A stretch of DNA of 6,615 nt from Gemmatimonadota bacterium (lineage in GTDB: Bacteria > Gemmatimonadota > Gemmatimonadetes > Gemmatimonadales > GWC2-71-9), in assembly GCA_003220855.1 (NCBI GenBank), contig QHTP01000259.1:1-6615 (forward strand), given 5' to 3'. The notes beneath the pieces are model-generated. The model worked only from the letters and a program-made list of their open reading frames with translations, had not been told where the DNA came from and made no database searches. Numbering within the stretch: the stretch's first letter is position 1; each line of letters begins with the position of its first letter. Of this stretch, positions 1 through 5,416 are shown piece by piece. The position numbers were made by a program, and so were the translations under genes.

Positions 1-20
1 CTAACTAGTTTTGTTGGCTT

Positions 21-1373
21 ATGTTTACGGCCCTCTCCGACCAGATTGCCGCCGTCCTCAAGCGGCTCACGGCTCGTGGCGTGCTCTCGGACGGGGACGT
101 GACCGACGCGCTGCGGGAGATCCGGCGCCACCTGCTCGAGGCGGACGTCAGCTTCGAGGTGACGCAGGGCTTCGTCGAGCGGGTGCGGGAGCGGGCCGTC
201 GGGGCGATTCAGGTGAAGTCGGTGAGCCCCGGTCAGCAGGTCGTGAAGCTCGTCCACGACGAGATTGCGCGGATGCTCGGCGCGGCCGTCGGGCCCGATG
301 GCCGGCTCGCAGCCCCACACCGGCCTGCGCCCCTGCAGTTCGCCTCGGTGGGGCCGACGGTGATCCTGCTGGTCGGGCTCCAGGGCTCGGGGAAGACGAC
401 GACTGCGGCGAAGCTCGCGCGGCGCCTGAAGCTCGAGCACAAGGCGCCGGGCCTCGTGGCGGCGGATCCGTACCGGCCAGCGGCGCGGGAGCAGCTCGAG
501 CAACTGGGCGAGCAGGTCGGCGTCCCGGTATTCCCCGGGAAACGGGAAACGGGAAACACCGCCGTCGTGGACTTGGCGCGCGGCGCGCTGCGCGACGCCG
601 AGGCGGAGCGCTGCCGCACGGTCGTTGTGGACACCGCTGGGCGGCTGCAGATCGACGCCGAGCTCATGGATGAGCTGCGAGCCTTGAAGGCGGCCCTGAG
701 TCCGCGGGAAGTGCTGCTGGTGGCGGACGCGATGACGGGGCAGGACGCCGTACGCATCGCGCGCGGGTTCCACGAAGGCGTCGGGCTGACGGGCGTGATC
801 CTGACGAAGCTCGATGGCGACGCGCGCGGCGGTGCCGCTCTGTCGATCAACGGCGTGACCGGCGTGCCGATCAAGTTCATCGGCACGGGCGAGCATGTCG
901 GGGCAGGGCATGCCCTGCCCGACCTGGAGCCGTTCGACGCCGTTCGCATGGCGGGGCGGATCCTGGGTCAGGGCGACGTGGTGGCGCTGGTGGAGCGCGC
1001 GGCGGCGGCGGTGGATGGGGAGGAGGCGAAGCGTCTCGAGCGCAAGGCGCGCTCGAAAAAGGGGATGGACCTCGAGGATTTCCTCGTCGCGCTGCGGCAG
1101 ATGCAGCAGATGGGGCCGCTCAAGCAGGTGCTCGCGCTCCTGCCGGGCGTGCCGGCGAAGGCGCTCCAGGGTCTCCGGGGGGGGGGAGACGAGCGCATCA
1201 AGCACGTCGAGGCGATCGTACTCTCGATGACCCCGGACGAGCGGGCCGATCCGTCCGTCCTCAATGGGTCGCGGCGCTTGCGGATCGCGAAGGGATCGGG
1301 GCGTCCGGTGCAGGAAGTGAACAGGCTGCTGGAGCAGTTTCAACAGATGCGCAAGCTTCTGAAAAGGACCTGA
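21..1373 (+). CDS. ffh: Signal recognition particle GTPase Ffh (SRP54)
   Basis: Ffh binds 4.5S/SRP RNA and signal sequences of nascent membrane and secreted proteins, then docks with FtsY at the inner membrane in a GTP-dependent cycle. The 450 residues have the full family layout. The N-domain (about 1-90) carries the ALReIRxxLLEADV core. The G-domain has the P-loop GLQGSGKTT (119-127), DPYRPAA (149-155), DTAGR (204-208), TKLDGDARGG (262-271) and the closing GTGE (288-291). The M-domain (about 340-450) holds the RNA-binding SRRLRIAKGSG (417-427) and the terminal helix. The ATG at 21 fits the usual MF.aL start, but no clear ribosome binding site is visible in the 20 bases before it. Three local oddities interrupt an otherwise normal gene: a 7-nt triplicate (536-556), an in-frame palindrome (901-920) giving about six extra residues after GTGE, and a ten-G tract (1177-1186). 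The methionine-rich C-terminal tail seen in some relatives is absent. First gene of the operon; the identity is secure. Confidence 0.97.
   Translation: MFTALSDQIAAVLKRLTARGVLSDGDVTDALREIRRHLLEADVSFEVTQGFVERVRERAVGAIQVKSVSPGQQVVKLVHDEIARMLGAAVGPDGRLAAPHRPAPLQFASVGPTVILLVGLQGSGKTTTAAKLARRLKLEHKAPGLVAADPYRPAAREQLEQLGEQVGVPVFPGKRETGNTAVVDLARGALRDAEAERCRTVVVDTAGRLQIDAELMDELRALKAALSPREVLLVADAMTGQDAVRIARGFHEGVGLTGVILTKLDGDARGGAALSINGVTGVPIKFIGTGEHVGAGHALPDLEPFDAVRMAGRILGQGDVVALVERAAAAVDGEEAKRLERKARSKKGMDLEDFLVALRQMQQMGPLKQVLALLPGVPAKALQGLRGGGDERIKHVEAIVLSMTPDERADPSVLNGSRRLRIAKGSGRPVQEVNRLLEQFQQMRKLLKRT
536..556 (+). repeat. Triplicated 7-nt unit CGGGAAA inside ffh
   Basis: Three perfect head-to-tail copies of CGGGAAA lie at 536-542, 543-549 and 550-556, followed by one more C. 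Three copies make 21 nt, so the ffh frame is kept. The tract encodes about residues 172-179 (GKRETGNT), between the DPYRPAA and DTAGR motifs. In Ffh proteins as I recall them, this loop is about three residues shorter and has a different sequence. Confidence 0.85.
901..920. repeat. Perfect 20-bp palindrome within ffh
   Basis: The sequence GGGCAGGGCATGCCCTGCCC is its own reverse complement (10-bp arms, centre GCATGC). If one unpaired G at 900 is allowed, the flanking GTC (897-899) and GAC (921-923) also pair. It is read in frame as part of residues 294-300 (GAGHALP) of Ffh. That is where ordinary family members have only four residues between GxGE and LEPF, against ten here. This resembles a small REP-type palindromic element accommodated in a protein linker. 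Confidence 0.85.
1177..1186 (+). repeat. Ten-G homopolymer in the ffh M-domain
   Basis: Ten consecutive G residues encode most of the RGGG stretch (residues 386-389) in the loop between the first M-domain helices (LPGVPAKALQGL) and the conserved helix before SMTPDER. The frame remains open through the tract to the normal C-terminus, so the count as given is the functional one. Runs this long are prone to slippage and to sequencing error. Confidence 0.85.
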
Positions 1374-1378
1374 GAACT

Positions 1379-1636
1379 ATGGCGACTCGCATTCGCCTGC
1401 GGCGCGTGGGGCGGAAGGGGCAGAGCTATTTCCGGATAGTGATCGCGGACCAGCGGGCCGCCCGGGACGGGCGGTTCGTGGCCACGATCGGGCACTACAA
1501 CCCGCGCACCGACCCCGCCAAGGTCGAGGTGAACGCGGAGCAAGCGCTGGCGTGGCTCGCGAAGGGAGCGCAGCCGACCGACACGGTGCGCTCGCTCTTG
1601 AAGAAGGCGGGAGTACTGGGCAAACGGCCCGCGTAG
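1379..1636 (+). CDS. rpsP: 30S ribosomal protein S16
   Basis: S16 is a small-subunit protein that binds 16S rRNA early in 30S assembly. The 85 residues are a normal length. They show the family signature from the first residues: MATRIRLRRVGRKGQSYFRIVIADQ, then RDGRFVATIGHYNPRTDP, the valine/asparagine-rich strand (VEVNAEQALAWLAKGAQPTDTV) and the short helix RSLLKKAGVL. The ATG lies 5 nt after the ffh stop. AAAAGGA at 1362-1368, inside the ffh end, is a plausible ribosome binding site 10 nt upstream, so it is probably translationally coupled to ffh. No KH-domain gene (khpA) lies between rpsP and rimM, unlike in some other bacteria. The reading frame of the next gene overlaps the last part of this one. 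Nothing in the protein itself is unusual. Confidence 0.97.
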   Translation: MATRIRLRRVGRKGQSYFRIVIADQRAARDGRFVATIGHYNPRTDPAKVEVNAEQALAWLAKGAQPTDTVRSLLKKAGVLGKRPA

Positions 1637-1905
1637 TCGCGCGGCTGCGCAAGCCGCACGGGCAGAAGGGGGAGGTGGCGATCCACCCCCTGGTTGAGAA
1701 CCCGGGCACCGTCTTCGCCCCCAGGGCGCGGCTATACGTGGTAACCGAGGACCGCAAGGTCGTGGCGGGTCCGCTGGTGGTGGCGCGGCGCCGTGCCTAC
1801 CACCGTGACTGGCTGCTCGGGTTCGTGGGAGTCACGTCGCGGGCGGCGGTCGAGCCGTGGCGAGACCACTTCATCGCCGTGGAAGACGCCCGTGCTGACG
1901 ATTAA
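1552..1905 (+). CDS. rimM: Short RimM-like ribosome maturation factor (N-terminal domain only)
   Basis: RimM binds S19 on the 30S subunit and assists 16S rRNA processing and head-domain assembly. The recognisable core begins RVVARLRKPHGQKGEVAIHPL (about residue 27 from the GTG at 1552), which is the typical opening strand of the RimM N-domain. It continues through a normal strand series to LLGFVGVTSRAAVEPWRDHFIAVEDA. It then stops, where a typical RimM of about 170 residues continues with the EfYw.DLiG linker and a PRC-barrel. That second domain is absent, and trmD already starts 14 nt before the rimM stop. The start is unclear. The only standard in-frame start near the core is GTG 1552, which would overlap rpsP by 85 nt and add about 26 residues without a family counterpart. 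ACG at 1624 would give a family-like MARVVARL start if it could initiate. The place between rpsP and trmD supports the family call. Activity without the PRC-barrel is uncertain. Confidence 0.8.
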   Translation: MAREGSAADRHGALALEEGGSTGQTARVVARLRKPHGQKGEVAIHPLVENPGTVFAPRARLYVVTEDRKVVAGPLVVARRRAYHRDWLLGFVGVTSRAAVEPWRDHFIAVEDARADD

Positions 1906-2584
1906 CGTCGTGACACTCTTCCCGGAGGTGTTCGCGGCGCCGTTTGGGGTCAGCATTCCGGGTCGCGCCGCCGAGCGGGGGCTGGTCCGCTACCGCCTGG
2001 TGCAGTTGCGCGACTACACGCACGACCGGCACAAGACCGTGGACGACTATCCGTACGGGGGCGGTGCCGGGATGGTGCTCAAACCCGAGCCCTTTTTCGA
2101 GGCGGTGGAGGACCTGCGGGCGGGCCCGCCGATTGTGCTGCTGTCGGCTCGCGGCCGGCCGTTCTCGCACCAAGCGGCGGTGCGGTTCGCCGTTGGGAAA
2201 GAGCTCACGCTGCTGTGCGGCCACTACAAGGACGTGGATCAGCGCGTGGCGGATGGGCTCGGGGCGGAGGAGTTGTCGATCGGGGACTTCGTGCTGTCGG
2301 GCGGCGAGCCGGCAGCCCTGTGCGTGGTCGACGCCGTGGTGCGCCTCCTGCCGGGTGCGCTCGGAGATCACGAGTCAGCGGCCAGCGACTCGCATTACGA
2401 CGGCTTGCTCTCGCCGCCGAGCTACACGCGGCCGCCGAGCTATCGCGGAATGGACGTGCCGGCAGTATTGTTGAGCGGCGATCACGAGAAGATTGCGGCT
2501 TGGCGCGCGGCGGAAGCCGCCCGGTTGACGCGCGAGCGGCGGCCCGACCTGTGGGCTAAACATCTAGACGCACAGACGCAATAG
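1892..2584 (+). CDS. trmD: tRNA (guanine(37)-N1)-methyltransferase
   Basis: TrmD methylates N1 of G37 next to the anticodon using S-adenosylmethionine, which prevents +1 frameshifting. It is a knotted SPOUT-family dimer. The 230-residue product (a little shorter than most) starts at GTG 1892, giving the family-like LTINVVTLFPEVF. Motifs in order: GVSIPGRAAERGL (19-31), LRDYTHDRHKTVDDYPYGGG then AGMVLKPEP (39-67), the cofactor-pocket and knot segments LLSARGRPF (83-91), LCGHYKDVDQRV (108-119) and SIGDFVLSGGE (129-139), then D166 in the SDSHYDGLL linker as the likely general base, YTRP (178-181), and WR...RRPDL near the end. R151 corresponds to the conserved arginine before the PG turn. The gene overlaps rimM by 14 nt. 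The last residues (LDAQTQ) and the stop codon are encoded in the AGACGCAC repeat tract, so the C-terminus may have been reset by that repeat. The CGHYK form, instead of CGRYEG, occurs in several non-proteobacterial phyla. Confidence 0.96.
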   Translation: MLTINVVTLFPEVFAAPFGVSIPGRAAERGLVRYRLVQLRDYTHDRHKTVDDYPYGGGAGMVLKPEPFFEAVEDLRAGPPIVLLSARGRPFSHQAAVRFAVGKELTLLCGHYKDVDQRVADGLGAEELSIGDFVLSGGEPAALCVVDAVVRLLPGALGDHESAASDSHYDGLLSPPSYTRPPSYRGMDVPAVLLSGDHEKIAAWRAAEAARLTRERRPDLWAKHLDAQTQ

Positions 2585-2620
2585 GCTAGACGCACAGACG
2601 CGTTAGACGCACAGACGCAC
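2566..2620 (+). repeat. AGACGCAC-type short tandem repeat at the trmD-rplS junction
   Basis: AGACGC occurs six times, starting at 2566, 2574, 2588, 2596, 2605 and 2613. The copies are paired as AGACGCAC-AGACGC, so the 15-nt block TAGACGCACAGACGC appears three times (2565-2579, 2587-2601, 2604-2618). Pairs are separated by 6 and 1 extra bases. The first pair is coding: it supplies the last residues of TrmD, and the stop TAG (2582-2584) lies between pairs one and two. The rest fills almost all of the 57-nt gap before rplS. Confidence 0.9.
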
Positions 2621-2628
2621 AGGGGATT

Positions 2629-2634
2629 GAGGGG
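2629..2634 (+). promoter_or_regulatory. Ribosome binding site for rplS
   Basis: GAGGGG lies 7 nt before the ATG at 2642. It supports that ATG over the in-frame TTG at 2627, which would put the purine tract inside the coding sequence. Confidence 0.6.
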
Positions 2635-2641
2635 ACAGGGT

Positions 2642-3022
2642 ATGGACCGACTGAGAGCGATCGAGCGGGAAGGCTTGAAGACCGGGCTTCCCGGCTTCGC
2701 CCCCGGCGACACGGTACGGGTGATGGTACGCGTGCGCGAAGGCGACAAGGAGCGGCTGCAGGCGTTCGAGGGCGTGTGCATCGCCCGCCGTGGCGCCGGC
2801 ATCAACCGGACCTTCACCGTGCGGAAGATTTCGGCCGGCGTGGGGGTGGAGCGGATTTTCCCGCTGCACTCGCCGTCGATCGCGGAGATCGAGCTGCTCC
2901 GCAAAGGTCGGGTGCGGCGTGCCAAGCTGTATTTCCTGCGTCACCTCGCCGGCAAAGCGGCACGGATCCGCGAGAAGCGCGGCGTCGTGGTCCCCGAAAC
3001 GGTGGAGAAGCAGGAGGCGTGA
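2642..3022 (+). CDS. rplS: 50S ribosomal protein L19
   Basis: L19 sits at the 30S-50S interface of the large subunit and contributes to an intersubunit bridge. The 126-residue protein has the complete family pattern: an N-terminal helix (MDRLRAIEREGL), FAPGDTVRVMVRVREGDKERLQAFEGV (about 19-45), the basic loop CIARRGAGINRTFTVRKIS, then GVGVERIFPLHSPSIAEIELLRKGRVRRAKLYFLR (about 72-106), and a basic C-terminal stretch (KAARIREKR). It is slightly longer than the common 115-120 residues because of the tail GVVVPETVEKQEA. The start at ATG 2642 is chosen from the GAGGGG site and from the family start. It follows trmD after a repeat-filled gap and overlaps rnhB by 4 nt (GTGA). Identity is secure. 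Confidence 0.97.
   Translation: MDRLRAIEREGLKTGLPGFAPGDTVRVMVRVREGDKERLQAFEGVCIARRGAGINRTFTVRKISAGVGVERIFPLHSPSIAEIELLRKGRVRRAKLYFLRHLAGKAARIREKRGVVVPETVEKQEA
3012..3017 (+). promoter_or_regulatory. AGGAGG ribosome binding site near the rnhB start
   Basis: A perfect AGGAGG lies in the last rplS codons, but only 1 nt before the GTG at 3019. That spacing is much shorter than usual. No later start codon in the rnhB frame sits at a better distance before the conserved core, so either GTG is used by re-initiation from rplS termination or the motif is just the Gln-Glu-Ala codons of L19. Confidence 0.35.
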
Positions 3023-3666
3023 GAGGCCCCCGCCCCACGCTCGAGCGCGAGATCGCGTTCTGGCGAGCGGGGGGCGGACTCGTCGCCGGTGTCGATGAAG
3101 CAGGCCGCGGTCCACTCGCCGGTCCGGTGGTGGCCGCGGCCGTCGTGTTTCCGCCCCACTGCAAATTCATCCGCGGACTGCGCGACTCGAAGCTGTTGCC
3201 GCCCGCGAAACGCGCCCGGCTCGCCCTGGTGGTGCGGGCCCGCGCGCTGGCCATTGGCGTGGGCGCCGCGAGCGTGCGCGAGATCGACCGTTTGAACATC
3301 CGCCGGGCGAGCATCCTCGCGATGGCACGCGCGCTGGCGCGACTCGCCTCGACGCCGGACCTCGTGCTGGTCGACGGCCTGCCCTGTCCCGAGCTCGGCC
3401 GCGCCCACGAAGCGATCGTCGACGGCGACGCGTGCTGCCACTCGATCGCCGCCGCGTCCGTGATCGCGAAGACCGTGCGTGATCGCCTGATGGAGCTGCT
3501 GGCGACCCGCCATCCCTCGTACGCCTGGGCGAGCAACAAGGGCTACGGCACGCCGGACCATCTCGCCGCGCTCGCGGCGTTCGGCTTCACGTCCCATCAC
3601 CGCAAGAGCTTCGCGCCTGTGGTGCAGCTCGAGCTCATGGCTTCGCCCGCTTCAATCCCTTCCTGA
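3019..3666 (+). CDS. rnhB: Ribonuclease HII
   Basis: RNase HII cleaves RNA in RNA-DNA hybrids and removes single ribonucleotides from DNA. From GTG 3019 the protein is 215 residues, normal for the family. The metal-binding DEDD set is visible: D26 and E27 in GVDEAGRGPLAGPVVAAAV, D119 in LVLVDGLPCP, and D137 in the GDACCHSIAAASVIAKTVRD block. Other conserved features are the RDSKLL motif (55-60), and HPSYAWASNKGYGTPDH with HHRKSFAPV near the end. The start overlaps the rplS stop as GTGA, which fits coupled translation. It is the last gene of the operon. The tail after SFAPV (VQLELMASPASIPS) has no family meaning that I can see and runs into the convergent polX gene, overlapping it by 32 nt. 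Confidence 0.96.
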   Translation: MRGPRPTLEREIAFWRAGGGLVAGVDEAGRGPLAGPVVAAAVVFPPHCKFIRGLRDSKLLPPAKRARLALVVRARALAIGVGAASVREIDRLNIRRASILAMARALARLASTPDLVLVDGLPCPELGRAHEAIVDGDACCHSIAAASVIAKTVRDRLMELLATRHPSYAWASNKGYGTPDHLAALAAFGFTSHHRKSFAPVVQLELMASPASIPS

Positions 3667-5359
3667 ACTCCGTCAAGGGCCGGGTGTTCAGAATGTCGCC
3701 GGCTTCGAGCCCCGCGCGGCGCGCCAGGTCCACGGCGTACTTCATGAACGGCAGGTTCCCGGGCTGGTGACTGTCGGTCGAGAGCACGAAGCGTGCGCCG
3801 TGCTGCTTGGCGGCTGCGGCGAGCGTATCGGGCAGGTCCATGCGCTCGGGGTGCCCGTTGATCTCGAGCAGGCAACCGTGGGCGACGCACGCGCGCGTGA
3901 GGGCGTCGAAATCCAGCGCGTAGGGCTCGCGCTTGCCGACCAGGCGCCCGGTGGGGTGGCCGATCGCGTCGACCCACGGGTGCTCCGCCGCGCCGACGAG
4001 GCGGCGGGTCAGCGCCTTCTTGTCCTGCGTGATTCCATAGTGAACGGTCGCCACGACGTAGTCGGCCTCGGCCAGCACGTCGTCGGGGAGATCGAGCTTG
4101 CCGTTCTCGAGGATGTCGAGCTCGACGCTCTTCAGGATTGTGAAGCCGCGGCTGCGCGAGTTCCAGGCCTCGATCGCCTCCCACTGGGCGCGCAGCCGCT
4201 TGGGGTCGAGGCCGAGCGCCATGGTGACCCGCTTCGAGTGGTCGGTGATGGCGATGTACTCGTAGCCGAGGGCCCGCGCGGCGTGGGCCATCTCGTCGAT
4301 GGTGCCTTTGCCATCGGTGGCGGACGTATGCATCTGCAGGTCGCCGCGGATGTCCTTGACCTCGACGAGGCGCGGCAGACGATGCTCGCGGGCGAGCGCG
4401 ATCTCGCCACGCGCTTCGCGCAGCTCCGGAGGCATCCAGTCGAGGCCGAGCGTGTTGTAGATCTCCTCTTCGGTCTTGCCCGCGACCCGCCGCGTGCCCT
4501 TGAACAGTCCGTACTCGTTGAGCTTGTACCCCTGCTCCTGGGCGATCTTGCGGAGCTCGACGTTGTGCGCCTTGGATCCCGTGAAATATTGCAGGGCGGC
4601 GCCGTAGGCGGCGGGCTCTACGGCGCGCAGGTCCACCTGCAGCCCGCCGCGCAGTTTGACGGTGGCGCGCGTGTCGCCCTTCGAGACCACATCCGCCACG
4701 TCGCCGTACGTGACGAAACGGTCCATGACCCGGGCGCTGTCGTCCGACGTGACGAGGATGTCGAGATCGCCGATCGTCTCCCGGCGCCGCCGGTAGCTGC
4801 CGGCGACCGCGACTTGGCGCACACCGCCGCCGGCCTGGAGATAGGCCACGATCGCTGTTGCTTGGGTCTCCGCCTCGTTCAACAGCATGCGCCGCTCGGT
4901 CACCTGGGCCTGGCCCAGGCCGGCCCGCATCTTCTCTTCCATCTTGGGACCGAAGCCCTTGAGCTTCTGGACCTTGCCGGCGTCGAGCACTTTGGCCAGG
5001 TCGGCGGCGGATTTCACCTTGAGCTTCTTGTACAGCAGCTTCACGCGCTTGGGGCCGAGCCCCGGGATGCGCAGCAGGTCGAGCAGGCCAGCGGGGAGCT
5101 TGCGCGCGAGTTGCTGTTGCAGCGGCAGCGCGCCGCTGGTGACGATCTCGGTGATTTTCTCCGCGAGGTCGTCGCCGATGCCGGGGATCTCTGTGAGGTC
5201 CTTAGTGCCCGCGCGGACCAGGTCGGTGAGCGGCTCGGGAAAGTCGCGGATGGTGCGGGCGGCGTTGCGGTAGGCGCGCACCCGGAACGGGTTGGCGTCC
5301 TGGATCTCGAGGAGGTCGGCGACCTCGTCGAACAGGCGAGCGATATCGGGATTTTGCAT
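3635..5359 (-). CDS. polX: DNA polymerase/3'-5' exonuclease PolX (family X polymerase with PHP domain)
   Basis: Bacterial PolX fills short gaps in base excision repair and has a Mn-dependent 3'-5' exonuclease in its PHP domain. The 574 residues match the family length. The N-terminal 8-kDa region starts as expected (MQNPDIARLFDEVADLLEI, then NPFRVRAYRNAART). Helix-hairpin-helix turns are at about 58-69 (IPGIGDDL), 98-109 (IPGLGPKR) and 133-144 (LKGFGPKM). The polymerase core has GSYRRRRETIGDLDIL with catalytic D198 and D200, and the third aspartate D243 in LQVDLR, followed by LQYFTGSKAHN (256-266). The PHP domain (about 338-560) carries DLQMHTSATDG (340-350), TDH (372-374), E413, H440, GHPT (467-470), EINGHPERMDLP and STDSH (527-531). 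The first metal histidine of the usual DLHxH is Q342; I recall the same glutamine in Thermus PolX, so this is probably a family variant, not damage. The ATG has no purine-rich site upstream; a degenerate 10-nt repeat lies there instead. Convergent with rnhB, divergent from the receptor gene. Confidence 0.96.
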   Translation of the reverse strand: MQNPDIARLFDEVADLLEIQDANPFRVRAYRNAARTIRDFPEPLTDLVRAGTKDLTEIPGIGDDLAEKITEIVTSGALPLQQQLARKLPAGLLDLLRIPGLGPKRVKLLYKKLKVKSAADLAKVLDAGKVQKLKGFGPKMEEKMRAGLGQAQVTERRMLLNEAETQATAIVAYLQAGGGVRQVAVAGSYRRRRETIGDLDILVTSDDSARVMDRFVTYGDVADVVSKGDTRATVKLRGGLQVDLRAVEPAAYGAALQYFTGSKAHNVELRKIAQEQGYKLNEYGLFKGTRRVAGKTEEEIYNTLGLDWMPPELREARGEIALAREHRLPRLVEVKDIRGDLQMHTSATDGKGTIDEMAHAARALGYEYIAITDHSKRVTMALGLDPKRLRAQWEAIEAWNSRSRGFTILKSVELDILENGKLDLPDDVLAEADYVVATVHYGITQDKKALTRRLVGAAEHPWVDAIGHPTGRLVGKREPYALDFDALTRACVAHGCLLEINGHPERMDLPDTLAAAAKQHGARFVLSTDSHQPGNLPFMKYAVDLARRAGLEAGDILNTRPLTEFRKGLKRAKP

Positions 5360-5360
5360 A

Positions 5361-5400
5361 CCGGACGGTAGAGGATGGTAGCAGACGGGAGAAGGCGGTA
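5361..5400. repeat. Four degenerate 10-nt repeats abutting the polX start codon
   Basis: On the + strand the four consecutive decamers are CCGGACGGTA, GAGGATGGTA, GCAGACGGGA and GAAGGCGGTA. Positions 4, 7, 8 and 10 are invariant (G, G, G, A) and the consensus is roughly GMRGACGGTA. The array ends one base before the polX ATG, so in the polX sense it is a TACCGTC-rich pyrimidine leader where a ribosome binding site would be expected. Confidence 0.6.
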
Positions 5401-5416
5401 GGGGTCGTCTCCCGTC
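5384..5416. repeat. 9-bp inverted repeat in the polX/receptor intergenic region
   Basis: GACGGGAGA (5384-5392) and TCTCCCGTC (5408-5416) are perfect inverted copies separated by 15 nt. The left arm overlaps the third and fourth decamers of the repeat array. No T-run follows on either strand, so it is not a convincing intrinsic terminator, and one would not be expected between divergent genes. It could be an operator or an mRNA leader hairpin. Confidence 0.45.

Noticed and set aside
1..20. A promoter or ribosome binding site before ffh
   Set aside because: Only 20 bases are available, with no purine-rich site and no recognisable -10 or -35 element.
11..673. A 220-codon frame overlapping the start of ffh
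   Set aside because: It is an out-of-frame shadow of ffh with arginine/alanine/glycine-rich low-complexity translation.
2413..2442. A 12-nt direct repeat GCCGCCGAGCTA in trmD
   Set aside because: It encodes two PPSY-like segments flanking the conserved YTRP motif at the expected family spacing, so no insertion is needed to explain it.
4903..4919. A 17-nt palindrome with 8-bp arms (CCTGGGCC/GGCCCAGG) inside polX
   Set aside because: It encodes ordinary PolX residues (GLGQAQ) with no local insertion against the family, so it is likely a codon-usage coincidence.
3767..5371. A 534-codon open frame on the + strand opposite polX
   Set aside because: It mirrors polX, whose catalytic motifs are complete on the - strand. 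Long antisense frames are expected in GC-rich coding DNA, and its translation shows no family motif.
5384..5416. The inverted repeat as an intrinsic terminator
   Set aside because: There is no T-run on either strand, the loop is long at 15 nt, and the position between divergent starts argues against termination.
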